A stretch of 64,000 nt of DNA, taken from Heterohyrax brucei (lineage: Eukaryota > Chordata > Mammalia > Hyracoidea > Procaviidae). Positions 46,556-58,450 of this stretch are shown here, piece after piece (the stretch's first letter is position 1; each line of letters starts with the position of its first letter). The position numbers and the translations under genes were made by a program. The DNA is taken from NCBI GenBank assembly GCA_028571685.1, contig CM053143.1, forward strand, positions 4,703,501 through 4,767,500, given 5' to 3'. The notes under the pieces are model-generated. The model worked only from the letters and a program-made list of their open reading frames with translations, was not told the origin of the DNA and did no database searches.

Positions 46556-46795
46556 TTAACACATGATTTCTGATGTCATTCTTACCACCAAGTCATATTT
46601 TCCAATTACCAATCCATTTTTGTTTCTAACTTTTGCATTCCAATCACCAGTCATTTTCAAAGGATCCTGATTACATGTTCTATCAATTTCAGACTGCAGA
46701 AGCTGATAAAAACCTTCAGTTTCTTCATCTTTGACCTTAATGGTTGGTATATAAATTTGAATAATAGTTTTATTTACTGGCCTTCCTTTAAGCAT
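46556..46795 (-). pseudogene. RTE endonuclease fragment
   Basis: The open frame reads IIQIYIPTIKVKDEE, then ITGDWNAKV-type residues (TGDWNAKVRNKNG). These are APE-type endonuclease motifs, where the D and N of GDWN are catalytic. The remainder of the domain is out of frame. Confidence 0.75.
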
Positions 46796-48605
46796 ATGGA
46801 TATTATCCTATCACTGACAGCATTGTATTTCAGGGTTTTCTGGAAATGTTCTGTCTGATGATAAATGCAACACCATTCCCTTTCAAGTTGTCGTTCCCAG
46901 CGTAGTAAGCAACATGATTGTCAGATTCAAAACGGTCAGTACCAGTCCGTTTTAGCTCACTAATGGCTAGGGTATCGATATTTATTCATTCCATTTCATT
47001 TTTGATGATTTTCAATTTTCTGAGATTCATACTTTGTACATCCCACATTCCAGTTATTAATGGATGTTTACAACAGTTTCTTCATATTTTGAGTCATGCT
47101 GTACAGCACATGGAGCTCCCGAAGGCCTGAGCTGACTCTACTTTAAGGAGGCAGCTCTTCCCCAGGTGTCTTTTGAGTGCTTTCCAGCTGGGGGGGGAGG
47201 GGGGGCTCATTTACTGAAACTACCTGACAAGATTTTGCTGCTAGTCATAATGTTTTCATTCTTTCCAGAAATAGACTGGCAGCTCCTTCTTCCTAGTCTT
47301 TCTTAGTCTGGAAGCCCAGCTGGAAGCCCAGCTGAAGCATGTCCAGCATGAGGAATCTTGCTGGTATCTCAGTACTGGTCGCATAACTTCCCGAATATAG
47401 CAATTTGCAAGCTTTCACAGTACAACGAACTGACAGACAAGTGGAGGAGGAAACATCTTAACTTTTTATATAGTATAGTTTTGCTTACTTTAATACTGTT
47501 TGTTGCCTTCCTTTCACCTAAATAATTCTTGTCTACCATCTAATGAATACCATCTTCCTCCCTCTCAGCTTTCATTACCATCAAAGAATGTTTTTTTCTG
47601 TGCTTAAACCTTTTCTTGTTTCCTTATAACAGTGGTCTCATGCTATATTTGTCTTTGTGCAACTAATTTCACTCAGCACAATTCCTTCCACATTCCTTCA
47701 TGTTATGAAATGTTCCACAGATTCATTATTGTTCATTACCGTTGCAGAGTATTTCATTGTGTGAATATACCATAATGCGTCTGTTTTTCCACTGATGGGC
47801 AACTTAGTCGTTTACAACTTTTTCTAGTGAGAATAATGCTCTAGTGAATATGGATGTGCAGATATCTACGTGTGGGACAGCTCTTACTTCTCTAGGATAC
47901 CCTAAGGGAGAGAGACTGCTAGACCGAATGGTACTTCTATTTCTAGCTTTTTAGGGAACAGCCAAGCACTTGACTGGCTGGCTTTGTATTTCTGTAACGA
48001 TTAATGATCTTGAGCATTTCCTCATGTATCTGTTAGTCGCCTAAAGGTCTTCTTTGGGAAAGTGTCTGTTCATATCATTTGCTCTCTTTTTAATTAGATT
48101 ATTTCTCTTATTGTTGTTAAGGCACTGAATTAACTTGCAGATTTAAGAGCTTAGATATTGATCAGATTTGTCGTATTCAAAAACTTTTTCCCAGTCTATA
48201 GGTTATTTTTATACTTTTCAGTGAAGTTTTTGGATGGGCATTAAGTAATTGATTTTTAGGACTTTCTAGTTATCTATTTTCTTATCTGATGTTTGTGCAT
48301 TGTTAGTAATGTTTTATGTTTGGTTTATACCATGTATTAGGGCTCCTAGTGATGTCTCTGTTTTGTCTTCTATGATCTTTATTGTTTTAGGCTTTAAATA
48401 TAGGTTTTTGATCCATTTTGCTTTAGTTTTTGTGGATGGTATGGAGTATGGATCTTGTTTCATTTTTCACATGTGGATACACGGAAATGCCAACAGACTG
48501 TCTTTTCCTCAATTTATTTATTTATTACAGTAAATTAATACAATTTCTAACATCTATCGATTATCTCATCTATGATGAACCCTCAAACCTACGTAGCCAT
48601 CAAAG

Positions 48606-50132
48606 TTATTTGCTTTTGTAGGTTATTCTATTTTTAAGTCCTTCTAACAGGGGTCTTATACAGTATTTCTCTTTTCGAAACTGACTGATTTCACTCAGTG
48701 TAATATCTTCAGTTGAAACCACTGTTATGAGATGTTTTCTAAAATCTGCATTTTTTTTAAGCATAGCACAGTGTTCCACTGAGTATGTGTACCATAGTTT
48801 ATCCATTCATCTGTTGATGGGTATCTGAGTTGATTCCATCTTTTAACTATTGTGGACTGTGCTGCAATAAACACTTGTGTACATGTGTCTGTTTCTGTGA
48901 AAGCCTGTGTTTCTGAAGGATGAATTCCAAGCAGTGAAATTTCTAAATCAAACAGTATATCTATTTCCAACTTTTTAAGGAAGCACCAGGTTGCATTCCA
49001 AAGAGATTGTACCAACTTGCAATCCCACCATCAGTGTAGGAGAGTTCCAATTTCTCCACAGCCTCTCCATTATTTGTTGTTTTGTGCTTTTTGTATTATG
49101 GCCAACCTTGGGGTGTAACGATATCTCATTGTAGTTTTGACTTGGATTTGTTTGATAGCTAATGATCGTGAGCATTTTCTCATGTGTCTTTTGACTGCCT
49201 GGATGTCCTCTCTAGTGAAATGTCTGCCCATCATCTTTGCCCATCACTTAATTGGGTTATTTACCTTGTTCTTGTTGATATTTTGCAGAACCTTGTAGAT
49301 TATGGAGATCAGATGATGGTCTGACATGTAGTTGCCAAATGTGTTTTCCCATTCTGTAGGTGGTCTTTTAACCCTTTTGATAAAGTCTTTGGATAAACGA
49401 AGTATTTTATTCTTCATAGTTCCTATTATCTATTTTCTCTTCTATTAATCATGCTTTTTTTTGCTAGATTGTAAAGTCTGCCTAAGCTGCATATTAGAAT
49501 ATCCATCATTCATCCTGCTTTTTCTTGCATGATTTTTATCATTTTATGTTTGATATTTAAGACTTCTATCCAATTTGGGTTGGTTTTTGTGTAAGGTGTG
49601 AGACATGAGTCTTGTTTCAGTTTTTTTTGCAGATGGATATCCAATTTTTGTCAGCATCATTTGCTAAAGAGACTATTCTTACACTAGTTTACAGTCTATT
49701 ACATTGGTCTATGTATCTCTTTTTGTACCAGTACCAGGCTGTTTTGACTACTGTGGCAGTGTAATAGGTTCTAAGGTCAGGTAGTGTGAGGCCTCCCATT
49801 GGGTTCCTTTTCTTCAGTAGTGCTTCATTAAGCCAGGATTTCTTCCCTTTCCAAACAAAGTTAGTGATTTTTTTCTCCCTGTCTTTAAAACACGTCCCCG
49901 GAATGTGCATTGGGATTACATTGTGTAAGTAGATGGCTTTAGGTAAAATAGACATCTTCACAATGTTAATTCTTCCTAACCATGAGCAGGGTAGGTTTCT
50001 CCAATTTTGTAAGCCTTCTTTGTTTTCTTGTAGTGAGGCCTTGTAGCTCTCTCTGTATTGGTCTCTTATTTCTCTAGTTAGATTTATCCTACATATTTTA
50101 TCCTGTTGGGGGCTATAGTAAATGGTATTCAT
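48606..50132 (-). pseudogene. L1 ORF2 thumb and C-terminus
   Basis: In minus order, 50132-49689 is a 147-codon frame with the thumb region (ITNFVWKGKKSWLNE, GGLTLPDLRTYY), and 49015-48606 covers the C-terminal end (WNATWCFLKKLEIDILFD). Between them the Cys-rich motif is out of frame. This is the best-kept ORF2 C-terminal half in the window, yet still interrupted. Confidence 0.82.
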
Positions 50133-50364
50133 TTGGTGATTTAGTCTTTGATGATCTCTTTGTTAGTATTGGGGAATCCTACTGATTTACTTATGTTTAT
50201 CTTGTATCCTGATACTTGGCTGAACTCCTCTGTTAGTTCCGGTAGTTTACTTACGGATTTCTTAGGATTTGCTGTATATACAATCATAGCATCTGCAAAT
50301 AGGCACATTTTTACTTCTCATTACTGCTACAGATGCTGTTTATTTCTCTGTCTTGTCTAATTGT

Positions 50365-50688
50365 TCAGGCTAGAACTTCTAGCACAGTGTTAAATAGAAC
50401 TGATGAAACTGGACATGCTTGTCCAGTTCCCATTCTCAAGGGGAATTCTTTCAGTCTTTCACCACTCAGGACAATGAAGGCAGTTGGCTTTGTGTAGATG
50501 CCCCTTATTATGTTGAAGAATTTGCCTTCTATTCTTATTTTGCTGAGAGGTTTTAACATGAATGGGTGTTGAACTTTGTCAAATTCCTTTTCTGCATCAA
50601 TTGACAAAATCAGGTGATTCTTATCCTGTGTGTTATTCATGTTGTTGATCACATTAATGGTTTGTCTGCTGTTGAACCAGTCTTGCAT
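50365..50688 (-). pseudogene. L1 ORF2 RT core fragment
   Basis: A 107-codon frame with [17 protein letters not shown] (first catalytic Asp), [17 protein letters not shown], and [21 protein letters not shown]. The usual [10 protein letters not shown] block is altered at three positions. The FADD block lies beyond the stop. The enzyme would be inactive. Confidence 0.85.
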
Positions 50689-51786
50689 CCCTGGAACGGT
50701 ACAAACTTGATCAAGTGAATTATTATTTTTTTAATATGCTGTTGAATTCTAGGATTTTGTTGAAGATTTTTGCATCTAGATTCGTAAGTGATATTGGTCT
50801 GTAATTTTCTTTTTTCATGGGATCTTTCCCTGGCTTTGGTATCAGGGTTTTGCTGGCTTCATAGAATGACTTTGAGAGTATTCTATTCCTTTCCATAGTG
50901 TGAAATAGCCTCACTAGTATGGGAGTTGACTCTTCTCTAAAAGTTTTGTAGAATTCTCATGCGAAGCCATCTGAGCCAGGACTGTTTTGGGTTGGCAATT
51001 TTTTGGTGACTTTATTAATCTATTCCTTTGTGATAGATTTATTAAGTTGATCTACTTCTCCTTGTGATAACCTTGGTGAGTGTTATGAATCTAGAAAATC
51101 ATCCATTTCCTCTAGGTTTTCAAACCTGTTAGAGTTCAGCCTTTCATAGTAGTCTGTTATATTTTTTATTTCAGCTGAGTCTGTCGCAACATCTCCAATT
51201 TAATTTCTTAATCAGATTCTTTATATCTTCTGCTGTTTTTCTTACGTAAGTTTAGTCAATGGTTTATCGATTTTGTTGAGTTTTTCAAAAAGCCAGCTTT
51301 CGGTTTTGTCAATTTTTTCAACTGTTCTTCTATTCTCTAATTTATTTAGTTCTGCCCTAATCCTTGTTATCGGTTTTCTTAGGTGCCTGAGGGGTTGCTC
51401 TGTTGCTCTCTTTCTATTTGTTCAAGCTGTAGGGTTAATTCCTTAATTTGAGCCCTTTCTTCTTTCAGAAGTGTGCAGCTATAGAGATAAAGTGACCTCT
51501 GAGCACCTCTTTTGTTGTATCCCATAGATTCAGGTAGGATGAATTTTCATTCTCATTTGATTCCATAAATTTCTTTATTTTCTCCTTGATTTCTTCTATA
51601 ACCGAAGGCTCTGAGCAAAGTGTTGCTCAGTTTCTGTAAGTTTGAATTTCTACCTATGATTTTTCTGCTATTGATTTCAACTTGTATGGCTTTATGTTCC
51701 AAGAAGATACTTTATGGTAAACCAGTGGTTTGGATTTTGTAGAGAATTGCTTCATAACCTAACACATGTTCCATTCTGGAGAATGT

Positions 51787-52164
51787 TCAATGTGCATTGG
51801 AGAAGAGGATATGCTTATCCGTTGATGGGTGAAAAGATCTATATATGTCAATAAGGTCAAGTTGGTTGATTGTTGCAATAAGATCTTCCTTTTCTTTACT
51901 GAGCTTTTTTCTGTATGATCTATCCTTTACTGAAAGTGGAGTATTGAAGTCTCCAAAAATTATTGTGAAATGATTTATTTCACTTTTCATTGTTGTCAGT
52001 TCTTGTTCAATGTATTTAGATGCTGTGGTATTGGGTGCATAAATATTTAATATTATTAAGTCCTGCTTGAGTATTGAAAGTTTCAGCAATAAACAGTGAT
52101 CATGCTTGTCCACAGTGGCAGATTTTACATTAAAATCTATTTTATCTGAGATTAGTATTGTCAC
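51787..52164 (-). pseudogene. L1 ORF2 endonuclease fragment
   Basis: A 125-codon frame with LNIYAPN and FGDFNTPLS (the catalytic D and N of GDFN are present) and the end of the domain near STDKHILFSNAH, where an intact enzyme has an SDH motif; here H has been displaced. The N-terminal catalytic residues lie upstream, out of frame. Confidence 0.82.
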
Positions 52165-53970
52165 AGATGCTTTTCTTTGTGTGTTGTTAGCTTGGTATGT
52201 ATTATGCCATCCTTTAATTTTCAGTTTGTTGATACCTTTGAGTCTAAGGTGTGTTTCTTGTAAGCAACATATAGATGGGTTGTATCTTTTGATCTAGGAT
52301 GTCACTCACTGTCTCTTTGCCAGAGCATTCAGATTGTCCAATTTACAAACTTTGGGCTTTTGTCAAATATCAGCTATACATGGATGGAAGATTCTATGTC
52401 TGAATTCTGGATTCTGGATTCTGTTCCAACAGTCTACCTCATGTGTATATATTGTTGTGTCAGTATCAGGCTGTTTTCACTACTATGGTAGTACAATAGG
52501 TTCTAAAATCCGGCAGTATGAGGCCTCTGACTTTGGTCTTCTTCTTTAGTAATGCTTTCTTGTCTGGTAACTCTTCCATTTCTGTATGAAGTTGATGATT
52601 TATTTCTCTATCATGTTAAAAATGTCATTAAAATTTAGATTGGATTGCACTGTATCTGTAGGTCATTTGGGGTTGAACAGACATTTTCAGAATATTGAGT
52701 TTTTCTATCTTTGAGTAAGGTATGTTTCTCTATTTATGTAGGTGTCCTTTGGTTTCTTGCAGTATCGTCTTGTAGTTTTTTGTTTGTTTGTTTTTTGTAC
52801 AGGTCTTTTATTTGTCTAGTTAGATTTATTCCTAAGTATTTTACCTTCTTAGGAGCTATTGTAAATGATATTGATTTAATAATTTCTTCTTTGATCTTCT
52901 CTTTGTTGGTATAGAGGAATCTAATCGATTTTTGTATGTTTATCTCGTATCGTGATACTTTGCTCATGTCTTGTATTTGCTCCAGTTTTCTTTTTATCTT
53001 TATCTTTTTTTTTTATTTCTGGTGGGTTCTTTAGCGTTTTCTGTGTATAAGATCATTTCATCCGAACTTGAGCTACTTTTCCTTCTTTGTTGCCGATTTT
53101 AAAATGCTTTATTGTTTTTTCTAATCTGATTGCCCTTGGCTAGAACCATCAGCATAATGTTGAGTAAAGGCAATCTTCTCTTGTCCTATCTCAAGGGAAA
53201 TATAATTGAGACTCTATCCATACAGGGTGATGTAGATTTTTAACTTTGCATATAGATTCCTTTTATAATGTTTAAGAATTTCCCTTCTGTTTCTATTTTG
53301 CTTAGAGGTTTTATCATGAATGGATGTTGCACTTTGTCAAATGTCTTTTCTGCCTCTGTTGATGAAGCAATGTGGCTGTTGTCTTTTGTTTTTTAAGATG
53401 ATTGAATATATTGTGTATCTAATGTTTCACATACTTGGTACAAATCCCCACTCAGTTATGGAGAGTCTTTTTTCTTTCCTTTTTTCGATACATTTTTATA
53501 TTCTGTTGACAATACTTTTCTTGAGAACTTTTCCATCTAAATTCATAAGGGATATTGGTCTGCAATTTTCTTTCTTTTTTGTGGTGTCTTTACCTTTCTT
53601 CACTATCACAGTTATACTGGCTTAATAGAACAAGTTTGGGAGAATTTCATCCTTTTCTCTACTCTGAGATACCTTTAGTAATAGTAATGTTAACTCTTGT
53701 CTAAAAGTTAGGTAGAATTCTTCATTGAAGCCATCAGGGTCAGGACATTTTTTGGTATGGAATTTTTAAGTTATCTCTTCAAGCTTTTCTTTTGTTATAG
53801 GTTTATTTAGCTGTTCTATTCTGCTTGTATTGACCTAGTTAGTGCATTTTGAGAATTTTTTCTAGTTCCTCTAGGTTTTCAAATTTGTTAGAGGGGAATT
53901 TTTCATTGTATTCTGTTATGACTCATTTGATTTCATTTGAATCTGTTGTGATCTAGTCCATCTCATTTCT

Positions 53971-54217
53971 TTTTTTTATTATGACTGAGTGAAAATTTAC
54001 ATTCCTGTATAAATTTACATGCCCGTCTACATGCAGCTTCCACTGCTTTCCCTGCCCAGTGACAGCACACTATTCCTTTCTGCTCCATACAGGTCTCATC
54101 CTCCCAACAGTCTCCTTTCCCCTCCTCTCCACCCACTCTCCTTCCTCCAGCCAGAGGTCAGCAGGATGATATCCTATAGATTCATAGAATCATAAGGTAC
54201 ATCCAATATATGGTCAC
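53971..54217 (-). mobile_element. L1 3'-end insertion in L1
   Basis: 247 bp of L1 3' end with T-run, flanked by the TSD TCTCATTTCT at 53961-53970 and 54218-54227. It is homologous to 45987-46255 and 7137-7393. Confidence 0.92.
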
Positions 54218-54235
54218 TCTCATTTCTCATTTGGG

Positions 54236-54300
54236 TTATTTTATTCCTTTTTATTTATTCCTATTTTATTTATTTATTTTATTTATTCCTATTTTATTCT
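54236..54300. repeat. TTTATT-rich simple repeat
   Basis: Repeated TTTATTCCTATTTTATT units inside the old L1, likely a local expansion next to the inserted L1 tail. Confidence 0.75.
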
Positions 54301-55041
54301 TTTCTCCATATGGTCAATAGTTTATCAATTTTGTTGATCTTTTCAAAGAACCAGCTTTTGCTCTTGTCAACTCTTTTAATTGTTTTTTTCTAGTCTCCAT
54401 CTTATTTAATTCTGCTCTAGTCTTTATCATTTGCTTTCTTTTTGTGCCTAAGGGCTTCTTTTGCTGCTCTCTTTCTATTTATTTGAGTTGTAAGGTTAAT
54501 GCTTTAATTTAGAGCATTTCTTCTTTTTGGATGTATGCAGTTATTGCTGTCAATTGACCTCTGAGCAGTGCTTTACTGTGTCCAAAAACTTCTGGTAGGA
54601 AGTGTTGTCATTCTCATTTGATTCTGTGACATTCTTTATTCTGCCCTTAATTTCTTCTATAACTAAGTAATGATGGAGTAAGGCATTGTTCAATTGCCCT
54701 TGGTTTGACTTGTTTCCTTGCTGTTTTTGTTATTTATTTCTACTTTTGTGCTTTTATTGTCAGAAAAGATTCTTTGTAACATATCAGTTCTTTGGATTCT
54801 ATTAAGTCATTTTTTGTGGCCTGATATGTGATCTATTCTGGAAAATTTCCATGTGCTTTGTGAAAGAAAGTATACTTGGGTGCTGTTGGGTGGAGTGTTA
54901 TGTATCTTTCTATGAGGTTAAGTTAGTCCATTGTGTCATTTAGATCTTCCACACATTTACTGAGCTTCTTTCTGGATGTTCTTACCTTCACTGAAAGTTG
55001 TGTGTTGAAGTCTTCTGCTATTATTGTGGTACAATCTATCT

Positions 55042-55212
55042 ATCATGGAAACCCTGGTGATTTATCAGCTAAATGCCACATCTTCTAATCAAAAGGTCAG
55101 CAGCTTGAATCCATCAGGTGTCCCTTGGGAATTCTGTGAAGCAGTTCTAATGTGTCTTATAGGGTTGTTATGAATCAGAATTGACTTGACTGCAGTGGGG
55201 TGGTTTTGGTTT
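55042..55212 (+). mobile_element. AfroSINE (short form) in L1
   Basis: Head GGAAACCCTGGTGATTTATC, B-box region GGTCAGCAGCTTGAATCC, body CCCTTGGGAATTCTG, tail GAATCAGAATTGACTTGAC and GGTTTTGGTTT. The TSD ATCTATCT lies at 55034-55041 and 55213-55220. Confidence 0.9.
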
Positions 55213-55484
55213 ATCTATCTTTACAATGCTGTTAAGGTTTCTTTTAAGTATTTAGGAGCTCTGTTGTTGGTTGTATAACTATGTGATATTTTTATGTCTT
55301 CTTTTTATATTGTCACTCATCAATCACTTTTAATTAATATAAATTAATCAAATACCCAGAGCTAAATGGAAAGAGTATAAACATTTAATGACAATTGGTC
55401 TATATACTATGTAGCAGAAAGATCTTCTACTTAAAATAAATAATAAAACAGAAATAGTGAAAATAGTTACAGAACAGTGAATTA

Positions 55485-56041
55485 CATGGTCTGACAATTA
55501 AGTCTGTGAACTCAATAGTTTTAAGTGCTACGTACCTCATTTCTGGGTATTACCATGGTCACCTTTGCAGTACTTCCCTTGGGAGGTTATGCACCAATGC
55601 CATTGCTTGGTACACCCTTCAAAGCAATTTTGGAATACTTTCTGGAATAGTCATGGTACACAGTGATACAGTGGCAAGTTCACCAACTTAATTGCATAGT
55701 CTGTGAGGGAGTTTTTAGCCAGTAAACAAAACTATGTTGGGACATCCTCCCTACTTACCTGATCTGCACACCAATGACACTTTTCTTTACCTGAAGATAA
55801 AGGAAATATTGAAAGGAAGACATCTTGATACCATTCAGGACATCAAGGATAATACGATGACAGCTCTGACAGCCATCCCAGAAAAAGAGTTCCAAAAATG
55901 CTTTAAAGGGTGGACTAGGCACTGATATTGGTACAAAGCTTCCCAGGAGGAGTACTTCAAAGGTGGCTGTAGTGATATTCAGCAATGAAGTATGTAGAAC
56001 TTTTTCTAGTATGAGTTTGTGAACTTAATTGTTAGATCTTG
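55485..56041 (+). mobile_element. Fold-back mariner derivative, copy 2
   Basis: A TA flanks each end. The left terminal repeat is GGTCTGACAATTAAGTCTGTG and the right end is its diverged complement. Left arm 55520-55650 reverse-complements 55870-56005 (for instance CCTTTGCAGTACTTCCCTTG against its mirror). The middle carries a mariner transposase C-terminal fragment in plus orientation. Confidence 0.8.
55734..55925 (+). pseudogene. Mariner transposase C-terminal fragment
   Basis: 63 codons reading HPPYLPDL (the position of the last catalytic Asp of the mariner D,D34D triad), LYLKIKEILKGRHLD and IPEKEFQKCFKGW. DNA-binding and first catalytic parts are absent, so no activity is possible. The right arm of the fold-back overlaps its 3' half. 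Confidence 0.8.
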
Positions 56042-56067
56042 TATTTAAATATTGACTAAAGCATGGA

Positions 56068-56112
56068 TCATGGTGACCCTAGGAGAGTTAGATCCAACTT
56101 GATGGCACTTGG
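56068..56112 (+). mobile_element. AfroSINE tail fragment
   Basis: GGTGACCCTAGGAGAGTTAG and CAACTTGATGGCACTTGG resemble the SINE/RTE tail only. Confidence 0.45.
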
Positions 56113-56499
56113 CAAAGCATGGCTAGTTTGGCAATATTAGCAATATAAAAATATAATTTATGGTAACACATTATTATGTTAAAAAGCAATTAAGGAAAAA
56201 AAACTCATCAAAAAAGATTAGAAAATTATGAACTTACGTATTTAAGTCCAAAGCATTATAATAAAGTTTTTCAATCATATATAAAAAATAAGTAGATAAG
56301 ACAAAATTTAGTAAGATTATAGAGACATGAATTAACAAAACAAACACTATTCCTTTCACCACTTACTGAAAGGAAAATTTATACTTAAGATATGATCAGT
56401 TAATTTGGTTTCTTTCCTGACAGACTCCAGAATCCTTAGCCCTATTTCTAAAGCTGTAGAGCACACAGATGTCACATTTCTTCCCAGAGAGAAAAGAGT

Positions 56500-56642
56500 C
56501 TGATACGTGCTACCACTGCTAACCACAAGGTCGGCAGTTCAAATCCACCAGGCACTCCTTGAATACTCCGGGGGTCAGCTCTACCCTGGCCCCTAGGGTC
56601 GCCACAAGTCAGATCCAATTTGACAGCAGTTGGCTGGCTGGC
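56500..56642 (+). mobile_element. AfroSINE (short form)
   Basis: Clear B-box region GGTCGGCAGTTCAAATCC, body AGGCACTCCTTGAATACTCC and tail GTCGCCACAAGTCAGATCC. The head is partly lost. Confidence 0.88.
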
Positions 56643-56710
56643 ACATTTTTGAGAAAACATTGTGGAGCAGATGATGCAATTCTCAATGCTCAGAAAGCAC
56701 ACTTGATATA

Positions 56711-57272
56711 TGAGGTCTGACAATTAAGTCTGTAAACTTAATTGTTCTAAGTGCTACATATCCCATTGTTGAATATCACTACACTCACCTTTGAAGTACT
56801 CCCCTTGGGAAGCTATGCACTGATGCCAGCACCTAGTCTAGCCTTCAAAGCAATTTGGGAACATTTTGTGGAATGGCCATTGCATACGATGGACTGGTGA
56901 CAGGTTTGCCAACTTAATTGTATAGTTGTCAGTGACGGAGTTTTTAGCCAGTAAACTAATAACTGTGTTAGAACACCCTCACTACTCACCTGATCTGATT
57001 GTCAGTGACTTTTTTCTCTACCTGAAGATAAAGGAAACATTAAAAGGAAGACCTTTTGATGACATTCAGGACATTAAGGATAATATGATGACAGGTCTGA
57101 TGGCCTTTCCAGAAAAAGAGTTCCAAAATCACTTTAAAGGCTGGACTAGGTGCTGGCATCAGTACGTAGCTTCCCCAGGAGAGTACTTTGAAGGTGACTG
57201 TGGTGATATTCAGCAATGAGGTATGTAGCACGTTTTCCAGGGTGAGTTCATGAACTTAATTGGTAGTCCTCA
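56711..57272 (+). mobile_element. Fold-back mariner derivative, copy 3
   Basis: 562 bp, the clearest copy. It runs from TGAGGTCTGACAATTAAG at 56711 to the complementary CTTAATTGGTAGTCCTCA ending at 57272, with TA on each side. The left arm (about 56750-56880) mirrors about 57105-57235. The middle encodes the transposase C-terminus on the plus strand. Confidence 0.85.
56926..57219 (+). pseudogene. Mariner transposase C-terminal fragment
   Basis: 97 codons with EHPHYSPDLIVSDFF (last catalytic Asp region), YLKIKETLKGRPFDDIQDIK and FPEKEFQNHFKGW. It lacks the N-terminal helix-turn-helix domain and the first two catalytic residues. Being open over 97 codons is likely chance rather than selection. 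Confidence 0.82.
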
Positions 57273-58450
57273 TATATTTAAGTAAATGTATGTAATTCCA
57301 ATCTTAGATCTTTATCAACAATTTAATAAAAATATATCAGATTCTAAACTCATATCTTTTCAATTGTGAAGAAAAATGAAAAACAGTAGTTGAGTTCTAC
57401 ATATATAAGAATAGACAAATTAGAAACCATGAGCACTTATTTAAAATCCTGCATAGTGTTTTTATTTTCACCATCAAAACAGAGAGATAAATTTTCCTGT
57501 ATGATAAAAAATATGATTGCTTTACTTGCATTCTGAATTATAGATTAAAAAGGAAACAATATATATTTGCCTAAGACTTTCCAAAGAATAAATGAAGATC
57601 CAAGAATGAAATGTCTTTTATTTGTGGTTCCAAACCTCTTCCTCTGCTTCACAACATGATAATACATTTCTGCAAAAAACATATTCCAGTTATGTAATTA
57701 TCATTGATTTAAATATGCAATGGCCTAAGAATGCACATTCACTGCAAATTAAAATAATTCTATTCCCAAAGTTGGTTTTACATTTTTAGCAAAAATTTAT
57801 TGGTAATGACTCACCAAAAAAACAAAAAACAAACAAACCAAAAAAAAACTAGTCTTTGTTAACACTCCAAATGATTTCAGATGCAGCAACCACAGCCTTG
57901 ATTAAAAGAGCACAGCCTGAATTTCGAAGTTTCATTGCTTTTAAATAAGCTTCCTAGTAATAAACATTATGCAAATACAGTCAATGAGGGAAACCACTTC
58001 TGAAAACCATGTGTGTTTAAGTAAACAGCTATTGAATACAGAAATGTGGTTTTCGGATCCTATTAAATTTCTTTCTAGAAACTCCTAAGTCAGAGTGCTA
58101 ATACACTTACTGTATTTCAGAGTAAATAAGGCAAATGTCTAGTGAAATTTTGTATAGATAATAACCTAACAATTCACTGTCTTTTTAAAATATCTTCTTG
58201 GGTTTGCATAATTTTTTTAAACAAGTTTGTAATTTTAGAGAACGAGTTCTCACCAAGTTCCTGTACAGACCATTCCCTGTTTATGAAGGGTCAATAGGCA
58301 GTGTTCGCTGGGTAATTTCTGCTACTCTGAACCCTAAAGTCCCATGGTAAGAATTCTCTATACTAATCTTGAAAACATGTAGATAGAGCTTCCACCAAAA
58401 AAATCACCACACATAGGCACATCCAGCTCCATCATGATGTAATAATGGCT
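57273..58450. other. No recognised feature
   Basis: AT-rich unique DNA, with one A-rich CAAAAAACAAAC run at 57815-57850. No gene or transposon supported. Confidence 0.5.

Larger units (their letters stand above)
44715..47455 (-). mobile_element. RTE LINE, 5' complete, 3' end missing
   Basis: On the minus strand the 5' end is near 47455 (CCTCCACTTGTCTGTCAG). The 5'UTR carries a G-run at 47190, then endonuclease (46795-46556 open: IQIYIPTIK, TGDWNAKVRNKNG) and RT (45524-45213: VKNKAPGIDRI). It stops near 44715 just past the RT catalytic region, without 3' tail. An L1 3' end interrupts it at 45987-46255. Frames are broken. Confidence 0.85.
48517..52338 (-). mobile_element. Younger L1 inserted in L1
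   Basis: A 3.8-kb 5'-truncated L1 flanked by CAATTTA at 48510-48516 and 52339-52345. It begins in the endonuclease and runs through the whole of ORF2. The 3' end lies only about 90 nt after the ORF2 stop, ending in (AAAT)n, so the 1-kb 3'UTR of other L1s here is absent. Frames are broken but longer than in the host L1. Confidence 0.85.
47480..55315 (-). mobile_element. Older L1, host of younger insertions
   Basis: In minus order: part of the endonuclease near 55315-54600, RT, then the thumb and C-terminal part at 52700-52340, continuing after the inserted L1 at 48516-47480 to the ORF2 end. Interruptions are an AfroSINE (55042-55212), an L1 tail (53971-54217) and a long L1 (48517-52338). The frame 52967-52734 retains the KINIQKSIRFLYTNKE-like block after the RT core. 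Inactive. Confidence 0.8.
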
